Below, piece by piece: positions 6,845-11,626 of a stretch of 11,626 nt of DNA. Position 1 is the stretch's first letter; every line of letters begins with the position of its first letter. A program made the position numbers and the translations under genes. The stretch is from contig JAZQBG010000022.1 of the NCBI GenBank assembly GCA_045545595.1, positions 1 to 11,626 on the forward strand, in the 5' to 3' direction. The notes beneath the pieces were generated by a model. It was given only the letters and a program-made list of their open reading frames with translations. It searched no databases and was not told where the DNA came from. The DNA comes from SIG205 sp045545595 (GTDB lineage: Bacteria; Bacillota_I; Bacilli_A; RF39; UBA660).

Positions 6845-7849
6845 TTAAAATAAGCTTTCTTGTTTATTTATTTTTAAATGGTCATAAGCTTTTTGTGTTG
6901 CTACTCTACCACGAGCGGTTCTTTTTAATAGTCCCGTCTGTAATAAATACGGTTCATATACATCTTCTATAGTTGTTACTTCTTCTCCAATAGATGAGGC
7001 TATCGACTCAATACCGACTGGACCACCATTGAATTTTTCTATAATGGCTTTTAGTAATTGGAAGTCAGTTTCATCAAGTCCTAATTCATCCACTTTTAGT
7101 CTACCAAGTGCTAGTTGTACTATATCTTTATTGATAACTCCATTACCTTTAACAAGAGCAAAATCTCTTACTCTTTTAAATAACCTATTTGCTATTCTAG
7201 GAGTTCCTCTACTTCTTTTAGCAAGTTCCAAAGCTCCCTCATCTTCAATAGGTACGTCTAATACTCTAGACGTTCTTTTTATGATTTGAACTAATTCATC
7301 AACTGTATAATATTGTAATTTAGATATAATTCCAAATCTATCTCTTAAAGGACTAGTCAAATCACCTGCTCTAGTTGTTGCTCCAACTAAAGTAAATGGA
7401 GGCAAATCTATTTTAATATTTCTTGTAGACGAATCACTACCTACAATTATATCAAGAGTAAAATCTTCCATAGCCGGATATAGAATTTCTTCTATATACC
7501 TAGGCATTCTATGTATTTCATCAATAAATAATACATCACCAGGCTCTAAAGTAGAAAGTACTGCTGCTAAGTCTCCGCTTTTTTCAATAGAAGGTCCACT
7601 AGCTGTTTTTAAATTACTACCAAGTTCATTAGCAATAATATTAGCAAGTGTGGTTTTACCAAGACCTGGAGGTCCGTATAATAAAACGTGGTCCAAAGTT
7701 TCATTACGCATTTTAGCAGCATCTATAAACACTTTAATATTTTCTTTAACATCAGTTTGCCCAATATATTCATTTATACTATCAGGTCTAATACTTGTTT
7801 CAAAAGTATCTTCTTGTAATTCCTTATTAGTAATAATTCTTTCTTCCAT
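6845..7849 (-). CDS. ruvB: Holliday junction branch migration DNA helicase RuvB
   Basis: RuvB is the hexameric AAA+ motor that, with RuvA, drives branch migration of Holliday junctions in recombination and repair. At 334 aa it has normal family length. Visible motifs are Walker A GPPGLGKT at 59-66, Walker B LFIDEIH with D110 and E111, the sensor-1 region GATTRAG at about 156-162, the arginine-finger region SPLRDRFG near 166-173, and the C-terminal winged-helix end RTARGRVAT. The ATG at 7849 follows a GAGGTGA ribosome site whose last three bases are the TGA stop of the upstream gene, so translation of the two is probably coupled. It is the last gene of the ruv operon and is followed by two terminators. 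No queA, tgt or ruvC lies next to it in this window. Confidence 0.98.
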   Translation of the reverse strand: MEERIITNKELQEDTFETSIRPDSINEYIGQTDVKENIKVFIDAAKMRNETLDHVLLYGPPGLGKTTLANIIANELGSNLKTASGPSIEKSGDLAAVLSTLEPGDVLFIDEIHRMPRYIEEILYPAMEDFTLDIIVGSDSSTRNIKIDLPPFTLVGATTRAGDLTSPLRDRFGIISKLQYYTVDELVQIIKRTSRVLDVPIEDEGALELAKRSRGTPRIANRLFKRVRDFALVKGNGVINKDIVQLALGRLKVDELGLDETDFQLLKAIIEKFNGGPVGIESIASSIGEEVTTIEDVYEPYLLQTGLLKRTARGRVATQKAYDHLKINKQESLF

Positions 7850-7853
7850 TAAT

Positions 7854-8912
7854 TCACCTCATGCTTCTTGTTTTTTCTTCTACATGCTCAATTATTTCTT
7901 CAAATTGATAGTCATCATCAACTTCTTGATTGTTTTCTTTTGTATAGATAGTTTCATTATTATATTTTAATTTAAAACCTTTATTAGCCGCTATATCTCT
8001 TATGTTTTTTAGCCAACTAAATTTATTAGTGATATCATTAATTTCACTATTTTCCGAGCATTCTAAATATTGAATGTTTAAATCACTATCTATAACACTA
8101 AGTGATGCATCACCATTTATTAACATATTATTAGATTTTATATTAGAATTTTTAAAAGTACAATTGTTAGATATTTCTATAGATTCACTTTCTGTTGTTA
8201 AATTACAAATATTTGAATTATCAGATAATATCATATTAACATCTACATGTGCGTTTTCATTGAATTCCACATTACTATCTAACATATCTATATAATTAAT
8301 AGCATTTTTACCTCTGCTTACTACTAATTTAATGTTATCTACACTTTTATATTTAGATAGCGTTAAAATTTCAGTACATATATATATATTAAATGGTACA
8401 TTAACAAAGTTTTTAAAACTTTGATTTTTAATACTTACTTTTGAATCTACACCATTACCTAATTCTAACAAATGATTTGCATTAGTCTTTATGTTAACTT
8501 CACATTCATCCATTTCAATTTTATTAGTTTTGATACGTATTTGATTTTTTTCAGTATCGCAGTATAATAATTTGCACTTATTGAAAGAAATGATATTTTT
8601 ATTATTTGACTCTATATTCAAATTGGTAATATAACACTTCTCAAAAGACATTTTTATATCATTAACTAATTCAATATCCAATCCATCTATACTACTATTA
8701 ATAAAATAAAAATTGGCATCAGGATATTTTTTTGATAACGATATTATATATTCATTAAATAAATTTTTATCCTTTAATCCCACTAAATCAATATTTTCAA
8801 TTTTTACTTCTTTTTGCCCTTTTTTTATTTTCTTTTTGATTTTAGATAGTGTTCTTAAGTCCTTCCAATTCAAACTTACAAACATTGCCTTAATTTCTTC
8901 AAAAACCATCAT
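7854..8912 (-). CDS. Unknown cytoplasmic protein encoded between ruvA and ruvB (possible beta-helix)
   Basis: I do not recognise this protein of about 352 aa. It has no signal peptide or membrane segment. After a basic, helical N-terminus with a KIKKKIKKGQKE stretch, most of the protein is a succession of short alternating hydrophobic/polar segments rich in Asn, Ser, Ile and Asp (for example NIESNNKNIISFNKCKLLYC). This resembles a right-handed parallel beta-helix or another repetitive all-beta fold, by inference only. The tail is acidic (EVDDDYQFEEIIEHVEEK). Three possible ATGs lie at 8918, 8912 and 8909. The AAGGG site (8919-8923) directly abuts the first but is 6 nt from the second, so 8912 is preferred. 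The gene starts about 10 nt after the ruvA stop, and its own TGA is inside the ruvB ribosome site, so it is co-expressed with ruvAB. A role linked to recombination is possible but unproven. Confidence 0.85.
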   Translation of the reverse strand: MMVFEEIKAMFVSLNWKDLRTLSKIKKKIKKGQKEVKIENIDLVGLKDKNLFNEYIISLSKKYPDANFYFINSSIDGLDIELVNDIKMSFEKCYITNLNIESNNKNIISFNKCKLLYCDTEKNQIRIKTNKIEMDECEVNIKTNANHLLELGNGVDSKVSIKNQSFKNFVNVPFNIYICTEILTLSKYKSVDNIKLVVSRGKNAINYIDMLDSNVEFNENAHVDVNMILSDNSNICNLTTESESIEISNNCTFKNSNIKSNNMLINGDASLSVIDSDLNIQYLECSENSEINDITNKFSWLKNIRDIAANKGFKLKYNNETIYTKENNQEVDDDYQFEEIIEHVEEKTRSMR

Positions 8913-8921
8913 ATTCATCCC

Positions 8922-9479
8922 TTATTTCATTAATAATTTTAGTGCCTCTTTTACTTGATTACCAATTTCATCTTGTTTATTTACATTTGGTAATATACGT
9001 TTTATATCTGGCATTTTATATCCTAAACCTAATAATACTTCTATTAATTCATCTGTATTATCAGTACTAGTAGTGTTGTTAACACTAATGTTCAATTTTC
9101 CTTTTAAATCTAATATAATTTGTTTAGCTACTTTATCTCCAATTTTAGGAAATTTCTTAAGATATAATATATTTTCTCTTTCTATAGCATCTATTATACC
9201 ACTAATACTTCCAGTTGCAAGTATTGGTAAAGTCATTTTAGGACCAATACCTTTTACTGACATTAATTTTAAAAACATTTCTTTTTCTTCAAGTGTTTTA
9301 AAACCATATAAAGAATTTTCCTCTTCTCTTATATGTTGATATATATATACTTTAGCTTCTTCATCTTCTTTAAATGAATATGGATTTGGAGTAAAAATTA
9401 AATATCCTATTCCATTATTATCTAGAACTATGAAACTTGAATCTATTTCTTTAACTATACCTTTTATATATGAATACAT
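8922..9479 (-). CDS. ruvA: Holliday junction branch migration protein RuvA
   Basis: RuvA binds four-way Holliday junctions as a tetramer and loads the RuvB motor. The 185-aa protein has the expected three domains: an N-terminal OB-fold (about 1-62) ending in SLYGF; two helix-hairpin-helix motifs, VKGIGPKMTL at 75-84 and FPKIGDKVAK at 110-119; and after a flexible Ser/Thr/Asn linker (about 131-142) a small C-terminal RuvB-binding domain (about 143-185, with LIEVLLGLGY). The acidic pin that separates DNA strands is represented by E52-E53 in HIREEENSLYGF, aligned with Glu55-Asp56 of the E. coli protein. A GAGGTGA site lies 4 nt before the ATG. It is the first gene of the operon, divergent from sspI. 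Confidence 0.97.
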   Translation of the reverse strand: MYSYIKGIVKEIDSSFIVLDNNGIGYLIFTPNPYSFKEDEEAKVYIYQHIREEENSLYGFKTLEEKEMFLKLMSVKGIGPKMTLPILATGSISGIIDAIERENILYLKKFPKIGDKVAKQIILDLKGKLNISVNNTTSTDNTDELIEVLLGLGYKMPDIKRILPNVNKQDEIGNQVKEALKLLMK

Positions 9480-9500
9480 ATTTTCACCTCAATAATAACT

Positions 9501-9509
9501 ATTATATCA
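9501..9509 (-). promoter_or_regulatory. Extended -10 promoter of the ruvA operon
   Basis: The minus strand reads TGATATAAT: a perfect TATAAT (9501-9506) with the TG of an extended -10 element. No good -35 is seen 16-18 bp upstream, which is common for extended -10 promoters. The site is about 22 bp before the ruvA start. Confidence 0.5.
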
Positions 9510-9565
9510 TATTTAGTGTATAAAATAGCTATAATATTACAAAATAAAAAAGAAAGGATGATAAT

Positions 9566-9772
9566 ATGGATAATATTAATATCAGAAATTATATTAAAGA
9601 AAACTTTAAAAATAGTGAAATTAATGATATAAAAGATTCAATAGTTAGTAGTATTAAAGATAAAGATGAGGTTACATTACCAGGTCTTGGCGTATTTTTT
9701 GAAATATTATGGGAAAATTCTAATGAAGATGAACAAAATAAAATACTAGAGATTTTAAAAAACAATCTTTAG
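9566..9772 (+). CDS. sspI: Small acid-soluble spore protein SspI
   Basis: This 68-aa protein matches the SspI family, minor small acid-soluble proteins made late in the forespore and stored in the spore core; B. subtilis SspI is about 71 aa. The diagnostic block is VTLPGLGVFFEILWENS (about 37-53). It is preceded by an amphipathic helix with SIVSSIKDKDE and followed by an acidic helix (NEDEQNKILEILKNNL). It is not an alpha/beta-type SASP, since it lacks their GPR cleavage sequence. An AGAAAGGA site lies 7 nt before the ATG. In B. subtilis sspI is read by forespore sigma-G; I could not pick out a convincing sigma-G promoter in the 86 bp before the gene. Its presence is the best evidence that the organism forms endospores. 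The stop codon lies inside a terminator stem. Confidence 0.87.
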   Translation: MDNINIRNYIKENFKNSEINDIKDSIVSSIKDKDEVTLPGLGVFFEILWENSNEDEQNKILEILKNNL

Positions 9773-9781
9773 TATTTTTTT
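9742..9781. terminator. Bidirectional terminator enclosing the sspI and kinase-like gene stop codons
   Basis: A 13-bp stem pairs 9742-9754 with 9764-9776 around a 9-nt loop. On the plus strand it has one G-U pair and runs into seven U's (9775-9781), giving a good terminator for sspI. On the minus strand the same stem has one A-C mismatch and is followed by UUUUAUUUU, which can serve the convergent gene. Both stop codons (9770-9772 plus, 9769-9771 minus) lie in the right arm. Confidence 0.75.
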
Positions 9782-10476
9782 AATAATTTTTTATTTTTTT
9801 GAACATACTCTAAGAAATCTTTAGCAAAAGCAAAATTTGTGTTTTTGTTTACTATATGGTCAATATATATATTATCAATTTCATAACTTTCTAATATTTC
9901 ACTTGTTTTATGAATTGATGTAGATAATATTGGATGGTATTCTTCAAATAAAACTTCTAGTATTAATTTCATATATTCATAAGTTACATAATTATACAAT
10001 TTGTCACTATAACTATTTGTTATTGTTAAACCATTTCTATCTATATCTATTATTTCCACCTCTAATTTTTCTTTTGTTAACAATACATTTGATGAGTGGA
10101 GATCAGTAGTATATAAATTATTTTCACATAACTCTAAAAGTCTATTTTTTAATATATTTAGTCTACTTATTTTCAAGTCTAAATTTCCAATCTTTTTTAA
10201 TACTGAAAAATGATATGCTTGAGGGAAATAATGTAACAGTGAACCGATGAATTCTTCATCTACATATGCAGGCGCTAAAGGCATTTTTGTTTTTAATTTA
10301 TCACCATAATTGTATATTAAATATTCTATTTTTTCTAACAAGCTATCGGTAGGATTATGATATACTTTTAATAATTCAGTGGGACTATATATTTTAAATG
10401 AAGCTTCTGTAGCATTAGTTTTCATATCTTGCAATTTATCAAATTCATTTTTTGTTAAATTAACTAGTCTATCCAT
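9769..10476 (-). CDS. Small kinase-fold protein (APH/protein kinase-like), substrate unknown
   Basis: The 235-aa protein has the catalytic core of the protein kinase-like/aminoglycoside phosphotransferase superfamily. LYTTDLHSSNVLL (121-133) resembles the HGDLHxxN Brenner motif, with D125 as the candidate catalytic base and N130 as a metal ligand. IIDID (142-146) would supply the metal-binding Asp of the DFG position (D144 or D146). In the short N-lobe, K37 of LLKVYH is a candidate ATP-binding Lys. No Gly-rich loop is obvious, and there are no membrane segments. The start at 10476 follows an AGAGGTGG site; an in-frame upstream ATG at 10566 overlaps the promoter and is unlikely. It might phosphorylate a small molecule or a protein, or be a spore-associated kinase-like protein like those of the CotS/YsxE type, but nothing here proves this. 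Confidence 0.75.
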   Translation of the reverse strand: MDRLVNLTKNEFDKLQDMKTNATEASFKIYSPTELLKVYHNPTDSLLEKIEYLIYNYGDKLKTKMPLAPAYVDEEFIGSLLHYFPQAYHFSVLKKIGNLDLKISRLNILKNRLLELCENNLYTTDLHSSNVLLTKEKLEVEIIDIDRNGLTITNSYSDKLYNYVTYEYMKLILEVLFEEYHPILSTSIHKTSEILESYEIDNIYIDHIVNKNTNFAFAKDFLEYVQKNKKLLKKY

Positions 10477-10484
10477 ATTGATCC

Positions 10485-10498
10485 ACCTCTTTTGAGGT
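10485..10498 (-). promoter_or_regulatory. Small hairpin covering the ribosome site of the kinase-like gene
   Basis: In the mRNA, ACCTC (10494-10498) can pair with GAGGT (10485-10489) across an AAAA loop. The GAGGT is the core of the ribosome binding site for the ATG at 10476. A five-pair stem is modest, so it may only dampen translation. Confidence 0.4.
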
Positions 10499-10501
10499 AT
10501 T

Positions 10502-10530
10502 ATTTTATAACTTTTAAATTTTAATGTCAA
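10502..10530 (-). promoter_or_regulatory. Sigma-A promoter of the kinase-like gene
   Basis: On the minus strand a perfect TTGACA (10525-10530) is followed by a 17-bp spacer and TAAAAT (10502-10507). The expected transcript starts near 10495 and gives a leader of about 20 nt, which includes the ribosome site and most of the small hairpin over it. Confidence 0.7.
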
Positions 10531-10557
10531 CAACATTGTACTGAAAGTACAGTGTTG
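10531..10557. promoter_or_regulatory. 27-bp dyad abutting the -35 box, candidate operator
   Basis: The two 12-bp arms (10531-10542 and 10546-10557) are inverted copies apart from one position and are separated by 3 bp. The core TGTACT-N3-AGTACA is a perfect inverted repeat. It touches the TTGACA of the kinase-like gene promoter (10525-10530) and lies 29 bp past the stop of the upstream zinc-ribbon gene. It could bind a dimeric regulator or fold as an RNA hairpin, but a U-tract is lacking on the minus strand, so a terminator is less likely. Confidence 0.5.
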
Positions 10558-10585
10558 AATTTCCACTTATATATTTTCTTTTTTG

Positions 10586-11431
10586 TTAAAGTTTAGTTCC
10601 GCATACAAAACATTCTTTGTAATCCTCACGAATTATTTGGCCACACTTAGGACATCTCTTATATCCAGGATCAACACTAATATCATCCTCAATGTATACA
10701 TCATTATAATTTGAAGTTCCTTTTATTGACTTGGTTTGTTCAGAAATATTTTGTTCATTATTATCCTCTTTTAAAACAGTTGTTTTGTATATATTTGAAA
10801 GTGCAACATTTATATCTTGGCTGTTTTCAATACTTCCTTGAACATTTTCTAGACTATCAATAATTGGATTATAATTATAGTTGTTTATATCTTGAATATT
10901 ACTTAATTCAATTTGTGAATTGTTTATTACATCATTATCGTTTTCTATATTATTGGATATGTTAGATATTTTGTCATCATCTTCACTTGAATCTACGTCA
11001 TCAGTACAATTATCATTTTTTATAGAAGCCGTGTTATTTTCCTCAACAGTAATCCTTTTTTTTGTTGATTTTGCTGATTCGTTAAACGATATTCTAAAAA
11101 CTTCACTTACACTTGATACATCATTTATAGTGCCTAATTGATAGAAATTTTGGGTAAGATTATTTTCAATATCTTCTCGTTGTTCCTGTAATATGTCACT
11201 ATTTTCTGTATTTATTTGTTTTGTATCTGAAATTGACATATTTCCATCATTTATTTTTTCGTTGAAACTACTATCAAACGATGTAAATTCCGAATTATTA
11301 TTATTATTATTATCAATATCAAAACTATTATTTTTTATTAGTTCACCAAAATCTTGGACTATATCGTTATTACTTTTATTTTCATCATTACTCTCGATTA
11401 CTTCTTTTTTCTTAAAAAAATTAAAAGCCAT
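10586..11431 (-). CDS. Low-complexity Asn/Asp/Ser-rich protein with C-terminal zinc ribbon
   Basis: The 281-aa protein begins with a short hydrophobic/basic motif (MAFNFFKKKE). A central region of about 240 residues (about 11-250), very rich in Asn, Asp, Ser, Glu and Ile, is probably disordered. It ends in a compact zinc ribbon, CPKC-GQIIREDYKE-CFVC, with Cys at 260, 263, 274 and 277. There is no signal peptide or membrane helix, so it should be cytoplasmic or peripheral. Zinc ribbons of this kind often sit at the ends of otherwise unrelated proteins, so function cannot be assigned. The ATG at 11431 follows an AAGGCGGG site. An overlapping upstream ATG is out of frame. The gene is probably a single unit with its own promoter, downstream of the group II intron. 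Confidence 0.75.
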   Translation of the reverse strand: MAFNFFKKKEVIESNDENKSNNDIVQDFGELIKNNSFDIDNNNNNNSEFTSFDSSFNEKINDGNMSISDTKQINTENSDILQEQREDIENNLTQNFYQLGTINDVSSVSEVFRISFNESAKSTKKRITVEENNTASIKNDNCTDDVDSSEDDDKISNISNNIENDNDVINNSQIELSNIQDINNYNYNPIIDSLENVQGSIENSQDINVALSNIYKTTVLKEDNNEQNISEQTKSIKGTSNYNDVYIEDDISVDPGYKRCPKCGQIIREDYKECFVCGTKL

Positions 11432-11458
11432 TTTTCATCCCGCCTTTATTATAGTATA

Positions 11459-11487
11459 AGTATAAATTAAAATTGGTAAAAATGCAA
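11459..11487 (-). promoter_or_regulatory. Probable sigma-A promoter of the zinc-ribbon gene
   Basis: TTGCAT (11482-11487), a 17-bp spacer and TATACT (11459-11464) are seen on the minus strand. The -10 fits well and the -35 only partly. The promoter lies wholly on the exon side of the intron boundary at about 11492, so the intron did not cut the gene from it. Confidence 0.5.
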
Positions 11488-11491
11488 TTAA

Positions 11492-11567
11492 GTAGAGATT
11501 AAATAATTAATTTATTTAATCCCTCTCACACCACTGTACGTACGGTTCACGTATACAGCGGTTCAAT
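11492..11567 (-). ncRNA. 3' end of a group II intron: domains V and VI
   Basis: On the minus strand, 11530-11562 folds as domain V: a 9-bp lower helix (11554-11562 with 11530-11538, one G-U), a 2-nt CG bulge on the 3' side (11539-11540), a 4-bp upper helix (TACG with CGTA) and a 5-nt loop (TGAAC). The 5' strand of the lower helix contains CGC, the catalytic triad found in class C introns such as that of Oceanobacillus iheyensis. After GGTGTGAGAGG comes domain VI, a long AT-rich hairpin (11512-11526 with 11494-11506, with a 2-nt bulge). The sequence then ends in AC at 11492-11493, matching the AY rule for intron 3' ends. The rest of the intron lies beyond the window. Confidence 0.82.
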
Positions 11568-11626
11568 TTATATTACAGTATGTACTGTAAGGTAATGGTC
11601 TAGTGGAAACACTAGTCCTTTTTCTT
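11568..11626 (-). CDS. Probable C-terminus of a group II intron reverse transcriptase/maturase (partial)
   Basis: A minus-strand frame enters at the window edge and gives 18 residues (EKGLVFPLDHYLTVHTVI) before a TAA at 11568-11570. The pattern KGL...LDHYL.VH resembles the end of intron-encoded maturases as I remember them. The stop falls 5 nt before domain V, the usual position for an ORF in domain IV. The fragment is too short to prove this. Two hairpins overlap it (11573-11590 and about 11596-11617), so it could instead be structured RNA of an ORF-less intron. Confidence 0.45.
   Translation of the reverse strand, partial: EKGLVFPLDHYLTVHTVI

Noticed and set aside
7845..7860. Possible use of TGA as Trp (Mycoplasma-type code)
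   Set aside because: Reading through the TGA at 7854-7856 adds only a few meaningless residues before TAA, while stopping there fits exact coupling to ruvB. Tryptophans in the clear genes are encoded by TGG.
9480..9565. Sigma-G promoter for sspI
   Set aside because: Several loose matches exist (for example CATATTTA and TGTATA near 9508-9522), but none has both boxes with proper spacing, so no site was annotated.
10920..11459. Plus-strand open frames opposite the zinc-ribbon gene
   Set aside because: They mirror the low-complexity Asn/Asp codons as Ser/Leu/Ile runs and lack ribosome sites and recognisable motifs.
1..11626. CRISPR arrays, tRNA or rRNA genes
   Set aside because: No regularly spaced direct repeats, tRNA cloverleaf/T-loop sequence or conserved rRNA segments were seen on either strand.

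Overview
The window is very AT-rich. Its genes have strong AGGAGG/GAGGTG-type ribosome binding sites and consensus sigma-A promoters, and one reads as a small acid-soluble spore protein (SspI). This points to a low-GC, spore-forming Firmicute (Bacilli or a related uncultured lineage). TGA acts as a stop between the unknown gene and ruvB, so the standard bacterial code fits better than the Mycoplasma code. No species can be named from this sequence alone.

Layout, left to right. (1) 1-1470: an apparently intact IS3-family (IS150-like) insertion sequence with orfA, orfB, a probable -1 frameshift site, terminal inverted repeats, a terminator-like hairpin at its left end and a split junction promoter. 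It sits 8 bp past the stop codon of the next gene. (2) 1471-5012, minus strand: a two-gene operon for a heterodimeric ABC exporter. One subunit has a degenerate ATPase site (Asp for the catalytic Glu, Gln for the H-loop His). Its promoter is at 5056-5085. (3) About 5090-6500: a second, unrelated insertion sequence with one DDE transposase of the IS4-like superfamily; its ends are not resolved. (4) 6464-6844: gene-free, with two strand-biased terminator hairpins ending the ruv operon. (5) 6845-9479, minus strand: ruvA, a gene of unknown function, and ruvB in a tightly coupled operon. (6) 9566-9772, plus strand: sspI, divergent from ruvA. (7) 9769-10476, minus strand: a small kinase-fold protein of the aminoglycoside phosphotransferase/protein kinase-like type, convergent with sspI. 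The two stop codons overlap inside a shared bidirectional terminator. (8) 10586-11431, minus strand: a low-complexity Asn/Asp/Ser-rich protein with a C-terminal zinc ribbon. (9) 11492-11626, minus strand: the 3' end of a group II intron (domains V and VI), with the probable C-terminus of its reverse transcriptase running off the window.

The chromosomal genes are housekeeping (Holliday junction migration), export, sporulation and two poorly characterised proteins. Three different mobile elements have landed in intergenic positions and break no recognisable gene. The points most worth following are the unknown cytoplasmic protein between ruvA and ruvB, the IS3 left-end hairpin that should insulate the integrated copy yet spare the circle-junction promoter, the terminator that encloses two stop codons, and the group II intron boundary.
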